From: Bacteriovoracaceae bacterium | GTDB lineage: Bacteria > Bdellovibrionota > Bacteriovoracia > Bacteriovoracales > Bacteriovoracaceae | Direction of reading: 5' to 3' | NCBI GenBank assembly: GCA_024711325.1 | Contig: JANJTC010000004.1 | Span: 124,001-188,000 of the forward strand | Length of the DNA stretch: 64,000 nt | In this document: positions 55,255 through 62,400 of the stretch, in pieces | Position numbering within the stretch: position 1 is the first letter of the stretch | Layout of the letters: each line of letters opens with the position of its first letter | Notes under the pieces: generated by a model | The model's input: the letters and a program-made list of their open reading frames with translations, nothing else | Told to the model about the DNA's origin: nothing | Database searches by the model: none | Made by a program: the position numbers and the translations under genes

Positions 55255-56018
55255 TGAAGGGTTCCCATTATTTTCTTAAAGCGTAAGCGAAAGACGTTAA
55301 TAACAGCTTCAATGATAATTTTTCGGCTCATTTTTGATTTACCAACCGTTCGCTCATAAAAAGTAATCGGTACTTCCAGGCAAGGTAGCTCCTGAGACCA
55401 AATTTTATATTTCAGTTCAATTTGAAAAGCATAACCGATTGAAAAAACTTTATCTAAATTGAGTGATTGAAGTGCTTTTCTGGAATAGCCATTAAAGCCT
55501 CCGGTTGAATCTGAAAAAGGAATACCGGTAATTACACGAGCATAAATAGAGGCAAAATACGATAACAATAATCTTTGCATCGGCCAGTTCATGATACGAA
55601 TTCCACCAACATAACGAGAGCCAACGGCCAGATCGTAATCTCCAAGCTTATTGGTAAATTCTGGAATGGCCTCAGGGTCATGGGAGAAGTCACAATCCAT
55701 AGTAATGACAGCTTCATAACCCCGCTCTAGTGCCCATTTGAACCCCTTTATATAAGCAGTTCCTAAACCAAGTTTACCAGTGCGTTCAATGATGTTGAGA
55801 TTGCTTTTCTTTTGCTGGAAGGCCTTAATAACTTTGGCCGTTCCATCAGGAGAACCATCATCAATAATAAGCACATTAAGAGAAGGATGGAGACGATGAA
55901 GTGTTTCCAGCATTTTTTCTATGTTAGCAATTTCATTATAGGTTGGTATGATAACAACCGTTTTATCTAAACTAATCAAGCTAGGGCCTCTGATGATGTT
56001 ATGAGTTATTTGTAACAC
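55251..56018 (-). CDS. DPM1-like polyprenyl-phosphate glycosyltransferase (GT2)
   Basis: 255 residues. GT2 motifs include VVIIPTYNEIANIEKML, VLIIDDGSPDGTA, GLGTAYIKGFKWAL and VITMDCDFSHDP, then PFSDSTGGFNGYSRKAL, typical of dolichyl/polyprenyl-phosphate mannose synthases. It has no C-terminal membrane part, so it is a soluble-type enzyme. GTG 56018 has AGGGAT a few nt upstream. It would supply a lipid-linked sugar to the divergent GT39 enzyme (inference). Confidence 0.92.
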   Translation of the reverse strand: MLQITHNIIRGPSLISLDKTVVIIPTYNEIANIEKMLETLHRLHPSLNVLIIDDGSPDGTAKVIKAFQQKKSNLNIIERTGKLGLGTAYIKGFKWALERGYEAVITMDCDFSHDPEAIPEFTNKLGDYDLAVGSRYVGGIRIMNWPMQRLLLSYFASIYARVITGIPFSDSTGGFNGYSRKALQSLNLDKVFSIGYAFQIELKYKIWSQELPCLEVPITFYERTVGKSKMSRKIIIEAVINVFRLRFKKIMGTLQ

Positions 56019-56030
56019 ACAAATCCCTGA

Positions 56031-57362
56031 ATGGCGATCATGACAAAGACTTTGCGTTTAAGTTTATTATTGGTTTTTCTCTTCCAGATCCTAATGGCAA
56101 CAGGTTTTGAGCTGGCACATGATGAAGCTTACTACTGGCTATATTCCAAACATCTGGATTGGGGGTATTTTGATCATCCGCCTTTTGTTGGTGTGGTCAT
56201 TCGATTTTTTTCCTTTCTACCCCATTCAGAGCTAGCTGTTCGTATTGGTTTTATTATTTTGCAATTCTTAAGCTTGGAGCTGTTATTTTCACTGACGACA
56301 AACTATTTGATCGTATTCTTACTTTTTTTCAGTTTTCCCTTGGCTTCGTTTACAGGTCTCCTGGCATTACCAGATATCCCCTTACTATTCATGACAGCGT
56401 GTTATTGTTTCCAGCTAAAAAAATATTTAGAAAAGGATTCCTTAAAAAACTCTCTGCTCCTTGGCCTGATCATCGCGCTTTTATTCTATGCCAAATATCA
56501 TGGGGTTTTGTTGGTGTTCTTCACACTTCTGGCAACTCCTAAACTCTTGCTAAGAAAATCATTTTATCTGGTAGCACTTGCTGCTTTGATAAGCTTTTTT
56601 CCTCATATGCTGTGGCAATATGAGCATAATTTCTCTACCTTGCGGTATCATTTTATTGAACGTCCCTCATCTTCCTTCAGCTTTAAACGCAGTTTGGAAT
56701 TTATTGGTCTGCAAATTGTTCTCGCCGGAGTCCTGGTCGGGCCCCTGGTATGGTGGAATGTTATAAAAAACAAAACTACGAGTGCCTTCGACCGGACAAT
56801 GAAGTTCATCTCAATCGGAACTGTGTGCTTCTTTCTCTTTTCATCATTTAGCAAAAAAGCGGAAGCAAACTGGACGATCTTTCTGGCGATTCCTCTTATC
56901 TATCTTTGTGCCGGAGGAAATATTTGGCAAAAAAAATGGGCCCGCTCGCTTTTATATAGCTCTTTTGCCATTGTTTTATTGGCCCGACTTCTCTTCGTGC
57001 TACCCAGTGAATTTGTCAAACTTAAGCGCTTAAATGAATTCAGAGGCTGGAACGAGTGGGCCCATGAAGTTCACAGTGTCTGTAAGGAACAACCACTCCT
57101 GGCCAACTCTTATCAGGTCGCCTCTAAACTGTCTTATTATCTGAATCAGGAAATCGGTGCCCTTAATTACCATTCACGGAAAAATCATTTTGATTATTGG
57201 CGCTTTGAAAAGAACATTCCGACTAAAGAAGTCTGCTACATTACCGATAAAAAGGATTTTTCCGGTGAACTAATCCAGGCGCCGGATGGGAAAACTCTGC
57301 GGATTGTAAAAAATCAAAGCATAGAAGCCTTGTTGAAGTTAAAATATGATGAAAACAGGTAA
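56031..57362 (+). CDS. GT39 (PMT/ArnT-like) membrane glycosyltransferase
   Basis: 443 residues with about ten membrane helices. The first loop motif HDEAYYWLYSKHLDWGYFDHPPFVG is characteristic of the PMT_2 family, which uses polyprenyl-phosphate sugars to modify proteins or lipid A. ATG 56031 or 56040 are both possible; neither has a ribosome site. It starts 12 bp from the divergent DPM1-like gene. Confidence 0.9.
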   Translation: MAIMTKTLRLSLLLVFLFQILMATGFELAHDEAYYWLYSKHLDWGYFDHPPFVGVVIRFFSFLPHSELAVRIGFIILQFLSLELLFSLTTNYLIVFLLFFSFPLASFTGLLALPDIPLLFMTACYCFQLKKYLEKDSLKNSLLLGLIIALLFYAKYHGVLLVFFTLLATPKLLLRKSFYLVALAALISFFPHMLWQYEHNFSTLRYHFIERPSSSFSFKRSLEFIGLQIVLAGVLVGPLVWWNVIKNKTTSAFDRTMKFISIGTVCFFLFSSFSKKAEANWTIFLAIPLIYLCAGGNIWQKKWARSLLYSSFAIVLLARLLFVLPSEFVKLKRLNEFRGWNEWAHEVHSVCKEQPLLANSYQVASKLSYYLNQEIGALNYHSRKNHFDYWRFEKNIPTKEVCYITDKKDFSGELIQAPDGKTLRIVKNQSIEALLKLKYDENR

Positions 57363-57370
57363 TACAAAAA

Positions 57371-58102
57371 ATGCTTAAGCTTAATCTGCAAAATTCATAC
57401 GATAAGGTAAAGTTCCTGACGATCCTGCAGTTTGTGTTTGTTATTATGGCCTTCGTGTCTGAAGCCCTGGTTACACAAAGCGTTTTAAACTTTTCTTTTA
57501 TTTTTCAGTTTATCCTCTTACTGGTGGCCTATAATTTTTATTACTCGGCCCTGAGCAATTTATTCTATTCATATTGGAACATGTCCCTCATCTTTGGGGT
57601 TTATTATCTGGTTTCTTTGAGTCGAAATTTTCTAGTGCTTGGTAATCCAATGATCGGACTATTGTTCCTGTTGAGTTTATTCTTTTTGATAGTTGCCTGT
57701 TATATTGTTTCTTCCCCTTTATATTATCCTCGCTTTCACTGGTGGGAATATGATTTCCGTTTCAGGGCCGACATTCGATGCTGGATAGAAGTTGATGGAA
57801 AACAGTTCCGTGGCCGGATTTCTGACCTTCGTCGCGGAGCTGCCTGTCTGGAACTTTTTAACAACATTACTGTTGGTCATCCAATCCAGGTTAGTGTGGA
57901 AATCCTGAATCAAAACTTCACATTATTTGCCGAAATTCGCTCGAAGCGAGAACCCATTATTGGACGCTCTATTATTTATGGGGTGAAATTTATTAACTCC
58001 GACCTGGAACAAAAACAACGACTGAAATTTTTGACGAATTATTGGAATGAAAGTAAGAAGATCAAGATCCGTAATAAATTTGCATCCAATCTTAAATCAT
58101 GA
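57371..58102 (+). CDS. PilZ-domain-like membrane protein
   Basis: 243 residues. The first 115 residues have four hydrophobic helices. The rest is PilZ-like: RADIR (the RxxxR switch), then FRGRISDLRRGAACLEL, where the canonical DxSxxG reads DLRRGA. The Ser and last Gly are replaced, so c-di-GMP binding is doubtful. It sits 8 bp after the GT39 gene and overlaps tadA by 4 bp (ATGA). Confidence 0.8.
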   Translation: MLKLNLQNSYDKVKFLTILQFVFVIMAFVSEALVTQSVLNFSFIFQFILLLVAYNFYYSALSNLFYSYWNMSLIFGVYYLVSLSRNFLVLGNPMIGLLFLLSLFFLIVACYIVSSPLYYPRFHWWEYDFRFRADIRCWIEVDGKQFRGRISDLRRGAACLELFNNITVGHPIQVSVEILNQNFTLFAEIRSKREPIIGRSIIYGVKFINSDLEQKQRLKFLTNYWNESKKIKIRNKFASNLKS

Positions 58103-58590
58103 CAATAAAACTCACTGTCTCTGATCATCTTTGGTATATGGCCATGGCGTTGGAGCAAGCTGAACTTGCCTATCGGGCCCAGGAAGTGCCAGTGGGAGCG
58201 GTCTTGATCTCCCCAACCGGTGAGGTTCTCTCAAAACAATATAATTTAAAAGAATCCCATTTCAATCCCACCGCCCATGCCGAAATCCTGGCGGTTACTG
58301 AAGGGGCCAAGAAACTTCAAAACTGGCGTTTATCTGACTGTACTCTGTATGTGACACTTGAGCCTTGTCCCATGTGCCTCACGGCCCTGGTTCAGTCCCG
58401 GGTGAAGCAGTGTATTTTTGGAGCCTATGACGCTAAGGGTGGCGCACTTAGTTTGGGATATCATCTTCATCAAGATAAGCGCCTCAACCACCAATTTTCC
58501 ATTATGGGTGGTATCAAGCACTTTGAATGTTCCCGTCTGCTTTCACAATTTTTCAAAGAGCGCCGGATTGGCTACCGGCCCAAGAATTAG
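58099..58590 (+). CDS. tadA: TadA, tRNA-specific adenosine deaminase
   Basis: Converts A34 to inosine in tRNA-Arg(ACG). 163 residues. Zinc site His60 and catalytic Glu62 in TAHAEILAV, Cys90 and Cys93 in EPCPMCLTAL. The motif FGAYDAKGGA is also typical. Its substrate tRNA-Arg(ACG) is encoded at 47956. Confidence 0.95.
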   Translation: MTIKLTVSDHLWYMAMALEQAELAYRAQEVPVGAVLISPTGEVLSKQYNLKESHFNPTAHAEILAVTEGAKKLQNWRLSDCTLYVTLEPCPMCLTALVQSRVKQCIFGAYDAKGGALSLGYHLHQDKRLNHQFSIMGGIKHFECSRLLSQFFKERRIGYRPKN

Positions 58591-58649
58591 TTGTCTGAAT
58601 CTCAAAACACGTGTTAAAACTATTTACCCCGAATCGCATTGTCATAGCT

Positions 58650-58739
58650 GGAGTTGTGTCCGAGCGGTCGAAGGAGCACGCTTGGAAAGCGTGTAATGGT
58701 GAAAGCCATTCGAGAGTTCGAATCTCTCCAACTCCGCCA
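58650..58739 (+). tRNA. tRNA-Ser (anticodon GGA), with encoded CCA
   Basis: 90 nt with CCA. Acceptor GGAGTTG/CAACTCC, anticodon arm CACGCTTGGAAAGCGTG with GGA, long variable arm GTAATGGTGAAAGCCATTC, T arm GAGAGTTCGAATCTCTC. It reads UCY codons. A possible promoter TTGTCT-N17-TTAAAA lies at 58591-58619. Accessory-looking genes begin right after its 3' end. Confidence 0.97.
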
Positions 58740-58805
58740 TTTTTTAATAATAGACGAATCCATAAACGAAATTATTAATAACAAACGATGGCTTAAAACC
58801 ATTTC

Positions 58806-58997
58806 TTATCTATAGTCACGTTTGTTACTTTTAAACTTCAAGATAGTGAAATAAAAATTACCTTTGTTTTTTACACTATGGATATCTGCAACTTTGATAC
58901 CATTGGCCACCATTTCTGTTTCATTTGTCCCTTTTTTACCGCTAGTTCCTTTACTTAATAGACTGGGTCTAGTGAAGGTGATTAAGTTCCCTAGCAT
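58806..58997 (-). CDS. Doubtful 63-residue ORF
   Basis: ATG 58997 with no ribosome site. The product is basic (MLGNLITFTRPSLLSKGTSG..., ending KSNKRDYR). No family recognised; it may be a remnant or chance frame. Confidence 0.2.
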   Translation of the reverse strand: MLGNLITFTRPSLLSKGTSGKKGTNETEMVANGIKVADIHSVKNKGNFYFTILKFKSNKRDYR

Positions 58998-59099
58998 TGT
59001 TCACTGATTTCGAGTCGAAATGCAAAGATAACAAATTAGAGCGACTATTCTGTAGTCGGTCGGATTTGTTGTCTGTTCTAGACATACAGCCAAAAAAAC

Positions 59100-59145
59100 G
59101 GGTGAAAACGGGTGGGTTTTTGGTTTTATTGGGTGAAAACGGGTG
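59100..59145 (+). promoter_or_regulatory. Two direct repeats in the fic control region
   Basis: GGGTGAAAACGGGTG at 59100-59114 and again at 59131-59145, spaced exactly 31 bp, or three helical turns. The second lies directly before TATAAT (59146-59151). Likely operator copies for a regulator, possibly Fic itself. Confidence 0.7.
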
Positions 59146-59151
59146 TATAAT
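59146..59151 (+). promoter_or_regulatory. TATAAT -10 element 5 nt before fic
   Basis: TATAAT, 5 nt, ATG at 59157, adjacent to the second operator-like repeat. No ribosome site. Confidence 0.5.
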
Positions 59152-59156
59152 TGGGT

Positions 59157-60206
59157 ATGCTTAAAACAAACACCATCCAAATTGATCAAGAAATCCTTCA
59201 ACTCATTTCAGAAATTGATGAATTTAAAGGAAGCTGGAAGGCCCTTGGATTATTGGCTCCTGAGCGACTCTCTATGCTTCGCAAGGTGGCCAGTGTTGAA
59301 AGCATTGGCTCGTCAACTCGAATTGAAGGTAGCAAGCTTTCAGATAGAGATGTGGAAAGACTCCTCTCCAATCTAGAAATTAAATCATTTGAAACTCGTG
59401 ATGAACAAGAAGTCGCAGGATACTCCCTTGTCATGGAGCTTATCTTTCAATCATGGGATGAAATAAGTTTTACCGAAAATCATATTAAACAACTTCATCG
59501 AGACTTATTGCAGTTTGCATACAAAGATGAACATCACCGTGGTCAGTACAAAAAAATTAATAACAGTGTTGCTGCCTTCGATGAGAATGGAAAACAAGTT
59601 GGAGTTATTTTTGAGACGGTAACACCATTTGATACGCCTCTTCTTATGAGAGAATTAGTGGAGTTTGTGAACAGTACGAGTGAAATAAAAAAACTCCACC
59701 CTCTCCTACTTACTGCTATTTTCGTTGTTGTATTTCTTGAGATTCATCCCTTTCAGGATGGTAACGGCCGACTAAGTAGAGTGCTTACATCTCTTTTATT
59801 GCTTCGTTTTGGCTACGCTTATGTTCCCTATAGCTCTCTTGAAAGTGTCATTGAACAAAGTAAGGAGCAGTATTATCTCGCTTTAAGACAAACTCAGGGA
59901 ACAATTCGAACAGACGAGCCAAATTGGCAACCATGGATTCGTTTCTTTCTTAAATCCCTTCAACAACAAATGAGAAGACTTGAACGAAAAATTCAAAAAG
60001 AAAAAATAATGATGGATTCACTCCCCGAAATTAGTGTGAAGATTCTTGATCATATAAAGCAACACGGAAGAGTCACAATTGGGGAGATGGCCAAATTAAC
60101 AGGGCTTAATAGAAACACCTTAAAAGAGCACTTTCGCTCACTTGCAGAAAAAGGACATATTCTTTTACATGGAAGCGGTCGTGGTTCTTGGTACTCGCTA
60201 AAATAA
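59157..60206 (+). CDS. Fic-domain protein with C-terminal winged helix
   Basis: 349 residues. Fic core motif HPFQDGNGR (197-205) is intact and AMPylation-competent. The N-terminal inhibitory motif SSTRIEG (52-58; S/TxxxEG) suggests self-inhibited class II Fic. The C-terminal part (about 290-349; TIGEMAKLTGLNRNTLKEHFRSL) is a winged helix DNA-binding domain. The ATG at 59157 is preferred to the TTG at 59151. It is probably an autoregulating AMP transferase; it lies next to a tRNA in an accessory-looking stretch. Confidence 0.93.
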   Translation: MLKTNTIQIDQEILQLISEIDEFKGSWKALGLLAPERLSMLRKVASVESIGSSTRIEGSKLSDRDVERLLSNLEIKSFETRDEQEVAGYSLVMELIFQSWDEISFTENHIKQLHRDLLQFAYKDEHHRGQYKKINNSVAAFDENGKQVGVIFETVTPFDTPLLMRELVEFVNSTSEIKKLHPLLLTAIFVVVFLEIHPFQDGNGRLSRVLTSLLLLRFGYAYVPYSSLESVIEQSKEQYYLALRQTQGTIRTDEPNWQPWIRFFLKSLQQQMRRLERKIQKEKIMMDSLPEISVKILDHIKQHGRVTIGEMAKLTGLNRNTLKEHFRSLAEKGHILLHGSGRGSWYSLK

Positions 60207-60261
60207 TTTGAGAGAAACCTTTTTAGTGTGTACTTCTTTTTTCCTTAAACTTTCAGAATAA

Positions 60262-60283
60262 ATGCATTTAGACATTGTTTCTG
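60262..60283 (+). pseudogene. Relic of the DUF6973-like gene
   Basis: 22 nt identical to 60994-61015 inside the neighbouring gene, in a non-coding place. The frame would read NAFRHCF before it decays. It is followed 16 nt later by a CCGCCATTTT repeat. Confidence 0.6.
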
Positions 60284-60299
60284 CCAACTTCCATTTTCC

Positions 60300-60314
60300 C
60301 CGCCATTTTCTTTA
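60300..60314 (+). repeat. CCGCCATTTTCTTTA repeat, copy 1
   Basis: 15-nt direct repeat identical to 61795-61809; the first 10 nt equal the tRNA-Ser(GGA) end at 58734-58743. Confidence 0.6.
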
Positions 60315-60381
60315 CATTTTAGGTATGTGGCACCTTTCAGCTGTTGAGTATTTGTTTCATGATGAACTAATATAAGTTCAC

Positions 60382-60834
60382 ATGAATCTTACACAATTTC
60401 GAGAAAGTCCGTTTTATTTTCCTCTAACTGTTTTATTACTTCATGTTCTTACTTACTATCTTTTTTTCCTTAGTTTAAATCTTCAAGACCATGAATCCTG
60501 GCTTTATGGTATTCAATTTGTTCCATGGCTTATTTTGTTACCAAAGTACTTTCCTAATTTCTTAGTATGGTTTTTACTATTTCATTTTTTTAAAAAAAGA
60601 ATTTCTCGAAAAGTTGTTCTGTTTTATTTGATGGCTATTGTTTTTGAACACTTTATAATGTCTTTTGATGTTATGGGGGAATTTGACGGGAATATTCCGA
60701 AAGCGAGGTATTTCTTTTTCTTTTCTAGGCTAGATTTTCCTAGCGGTCATTTCCGACATATCGTTAATATTAGTGTTATGGGAGCGATTATCCATTCTTT
60801 TAAAGCTTGGTATGTGTCGAGGAGGGCTTATTAA
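60382..60834 (+). CDS. Multi-helix membrane protein of unknown function
   Basis: 150 residues with four hydrophobic helices (about 10-32, 42-65, 78-95, 120-140) and Phe/Tyr-rich ends. It ends SRRAY, and its TAA overlaps the next gene start by one nt (TAATG). It may be the partner, possibly an immunity-like protein, of the DUF6973-like protein (inference). No ribosome site is obvious. Confidence 0.65.
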   Translation: MNLTQFRESPFYFPLTVLLLHVLTYYLFFLSLNLQDHESWLYGIQFVPWLILLPKYFPNFLVWFLLFHFFKKRISRKVVLFYLMAIVFEHFIMSFDVMGEFDGNIPKARYFFFFSRLDFPSGHFRHIVNISVMGAIIHSFKAWYVSRRAY

Positions 60835-61736
60835 TGCCAGTTTGGGAAGGAGTTTATAATTCAAGTTCTGAAGAGAAGAAATTAATGAAGGAGCATTCTG
60901 AAGACGCTCAGAGGTCTATTAACTTAGCTTACTTGGCAGGGACAGCAACACTCCTCTTTTTCTTCCCTCGGAATTACCATAACAATAATGGTGATGCATT
61001 TAGACATTGTTTCTGGTCATCTATCATTGCTAAAGAAATATCGCCTGAGTGGGCCCATACTTGGGTTATGGCACATGAAGCAGATGCTTCTCTTACAAAT
61101 ATTCATCGCCTGATGGATGAGTATAATAATAATCAAGGAATTAATATCTTTAAGAACAATCCAAATGCCAGCGCCGGGGAGCTCATTAACTTGTGTCTTA
61201 AGTTAATTGAGAATGGAGAACTAAAGGAAGTTAAAAAAGGAAAACTTGTTTCTACGACCTTGGATGGGTTTAATGTTCCTAATATTTTTAGAGTGATATC
61301 AGAAAAAATAAATGAGGTAGTAGAATTTGTTGCAAGATTTCACACAAGTCATGCTCGGGAAAAAGATCAAGATGGTAACACCGCTCTTCATCGTTGTATT
61401 ATGGATGACTACGAAGAGGGATTTAATATCCTTGTAAAAATTCTAGATGCGAATCAGCCTGGAATGGATGATCTGAGTCCTCTTATGATATGTGCATCTC
61501 AGTCCCATGGACATAAATACGCTAGAGCTTTACTTGATCAAGGTGCGAATGCGGATTATCAAGATCCTTATGAAGGAGAAACTGCTCTTATGAGAGCCGC
61601 TGCATACGGAAACAGGGAGATGGTGAATCTTCTTTTACCAGTGTCCAATAAGCGAATAGAGTCTTTTAGTGGTTCAACGGCGTATGACATGGCCGTCACT
61701 GAAGAGAATCTGGATATAGCAAAATTGTTAATTTAA
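60834..61736 (+). CDS. DUF6973-like domain protein with ankyrin repeats
   Basis: 300 residues from ATG 60834, chosen for its GAGGAGG site. The first half has GDAFRHCFWSS, MAHEADASL and MDEYNNNQG, resembling DUF6973 (a family without clear function). The second half has four ankyrin-like units (DGNTALHRCI, DLSPLMICA, EGETALMRAA, GSTAYDMAV). No signal peptide; a short hydrophobic stretch is at about 30-46. It is coupled to the upstream membrane gene. Confidence 0.75.
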   Translation: MPVWEGVYNSSSEEKKLMKEHSEDAQRSINLAYLAGTATLLFFFPRNYHNNNGDAFRHCFWSSIIAKEISPEWAHTWVMAHEADASLTNIHRLMDEYNNNQGINIFKNNPNASAGELINLCLKLIENGELKEVKKGKLVSTTLDGFNVPNIFRVISEKINEVVEFVARFHTSHAREKDQDGNTALHRCIMDDYEEGFNILVKILDANQPGMDDLSPLMICASQSHGHKYARALLDQGANADYQDPYEGETALMRAAAYGNREMVNLLLPVSNKRIESFSGSTAYDMAVTEENLDIAKLLI

Positions 61737-61794
61737 CTTACAGATTTTAGATTCGGGATAGAAGCTTATCACGAATCGAACTACGGCATTCTCT

Positions 61795-61809
61795 CCGCCA
61801 TTTTCTTTA
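61795..61809 (+). repeat. CCGCCATTTTCTTTA repeat, copy 2
   Basis: Second copy; it lies right after the DUF6973-like gene, in a stretch that resembles a decayed tRNA 3' end (ACGAATCGAACTACGG), and overlaps the end of the 61807 gene. Confidence 0.6.
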
Positions 61810-62268
61810 TAAAGTGCAAGTAGTGTTAAGTTTGTACTTTTTAAAACCTTCAAGGGTACATCTAAAAGTTTCTTCGATTTTTACCTGGCCATTCTTAAGA
61901 GAGATCAATTTCTCATAACCAACCGCTCCTCCAAAATCCCCACAGGCATCTCCACCAGGACGATTTGAGTTAGTTGAGACAACTAAAGTATTCTTATCCT
62001 CAACTTCAACATCGTCGAAAATGTGAGCTATTGGGGTAAAGTAGTAGCCGGTACCTTCAAAAGAGACGCTTAAGCCATCTTCATCTTGATCCACTGTGAT
62101 TCTACAAACGCCAGTGCTTTCCTTTTCAATATTGCTAGTGACTTTTCCTTCACGACCATTGAGTTCCTTTAATTTATTAACTATAGTTCTAGCTTCTGGA
62201 TCCATAGCATGAGAGTTAAATCCGAAGACGATTACAGATAAAATCATCATAGAATAAAGCTTTTTCAT
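61807..62268 (-). CDS. Small secreted protein, unknown
   Basis: 153 residues with a signal peptide ending NSHA. The mature part has four Cys (CRITVDQDE, DACGDFGG, FRCTLEGF, TTCTL), likely two disulfides. AGAGG lies before the ATG. No family is recognised; extracytoplasmic export is likely. The 3' end overlaps the second CCGCCATTTT repeat. Confidence 0.75.
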   Translation of the reverse strand: MKKLYSMMILSVIVFGFNSHAMDPEARTIVNKLKELNGREGKVTSNIEKESTGVCRITVDQDEDGLSVSFEGTGYYFTPIAHIFDDVEVEDKNTLVVSTNSNRPGGDACGDFGGAVGYEKLISLKNGQVKIEETFRCTLEGFKKYKLNTTCTL

Positions 62269-62388
62269 AAGTACCTCTTAGATATAATTAGATTTTGTGA
62301 CCATACCTCACTCTTTGAGATAGCGGAGATTGCTTGTAAAATCTTCATATCGATAACCTATCTATGAGGTTTAAACTGAAAGTTACGA

Positions 62389-62394
62389 TAAGAT
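62389..62394 (+). promoter_or_regulatory. TAAGAT -10-like element 6 nt before the 62401 gene
   Basis: TAAGAT, 6 nt, ATG. No ribosome site. Candidate leaderless start. Confidence 0.35.
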
Positions 62395-62400
62395 CAGCTC

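Larger units (their letters stand above)
58740..59156. other. Gap between tRNA-Ser and fic, possible island edge
   Basis: About 417 bp. It starts with the tRNA end CCGCCATTTT, holds a weak 63-codon ORF on the minus strand (58806-58997, listed separately) and ends in the fic operator region. No integrase or other gene is recognised. Confidence 0.5.

Noticed and set aside
58620..58802. 60-codon minus-strand frame
   Set aside because: Runs across tRNA-Ser(GGA).
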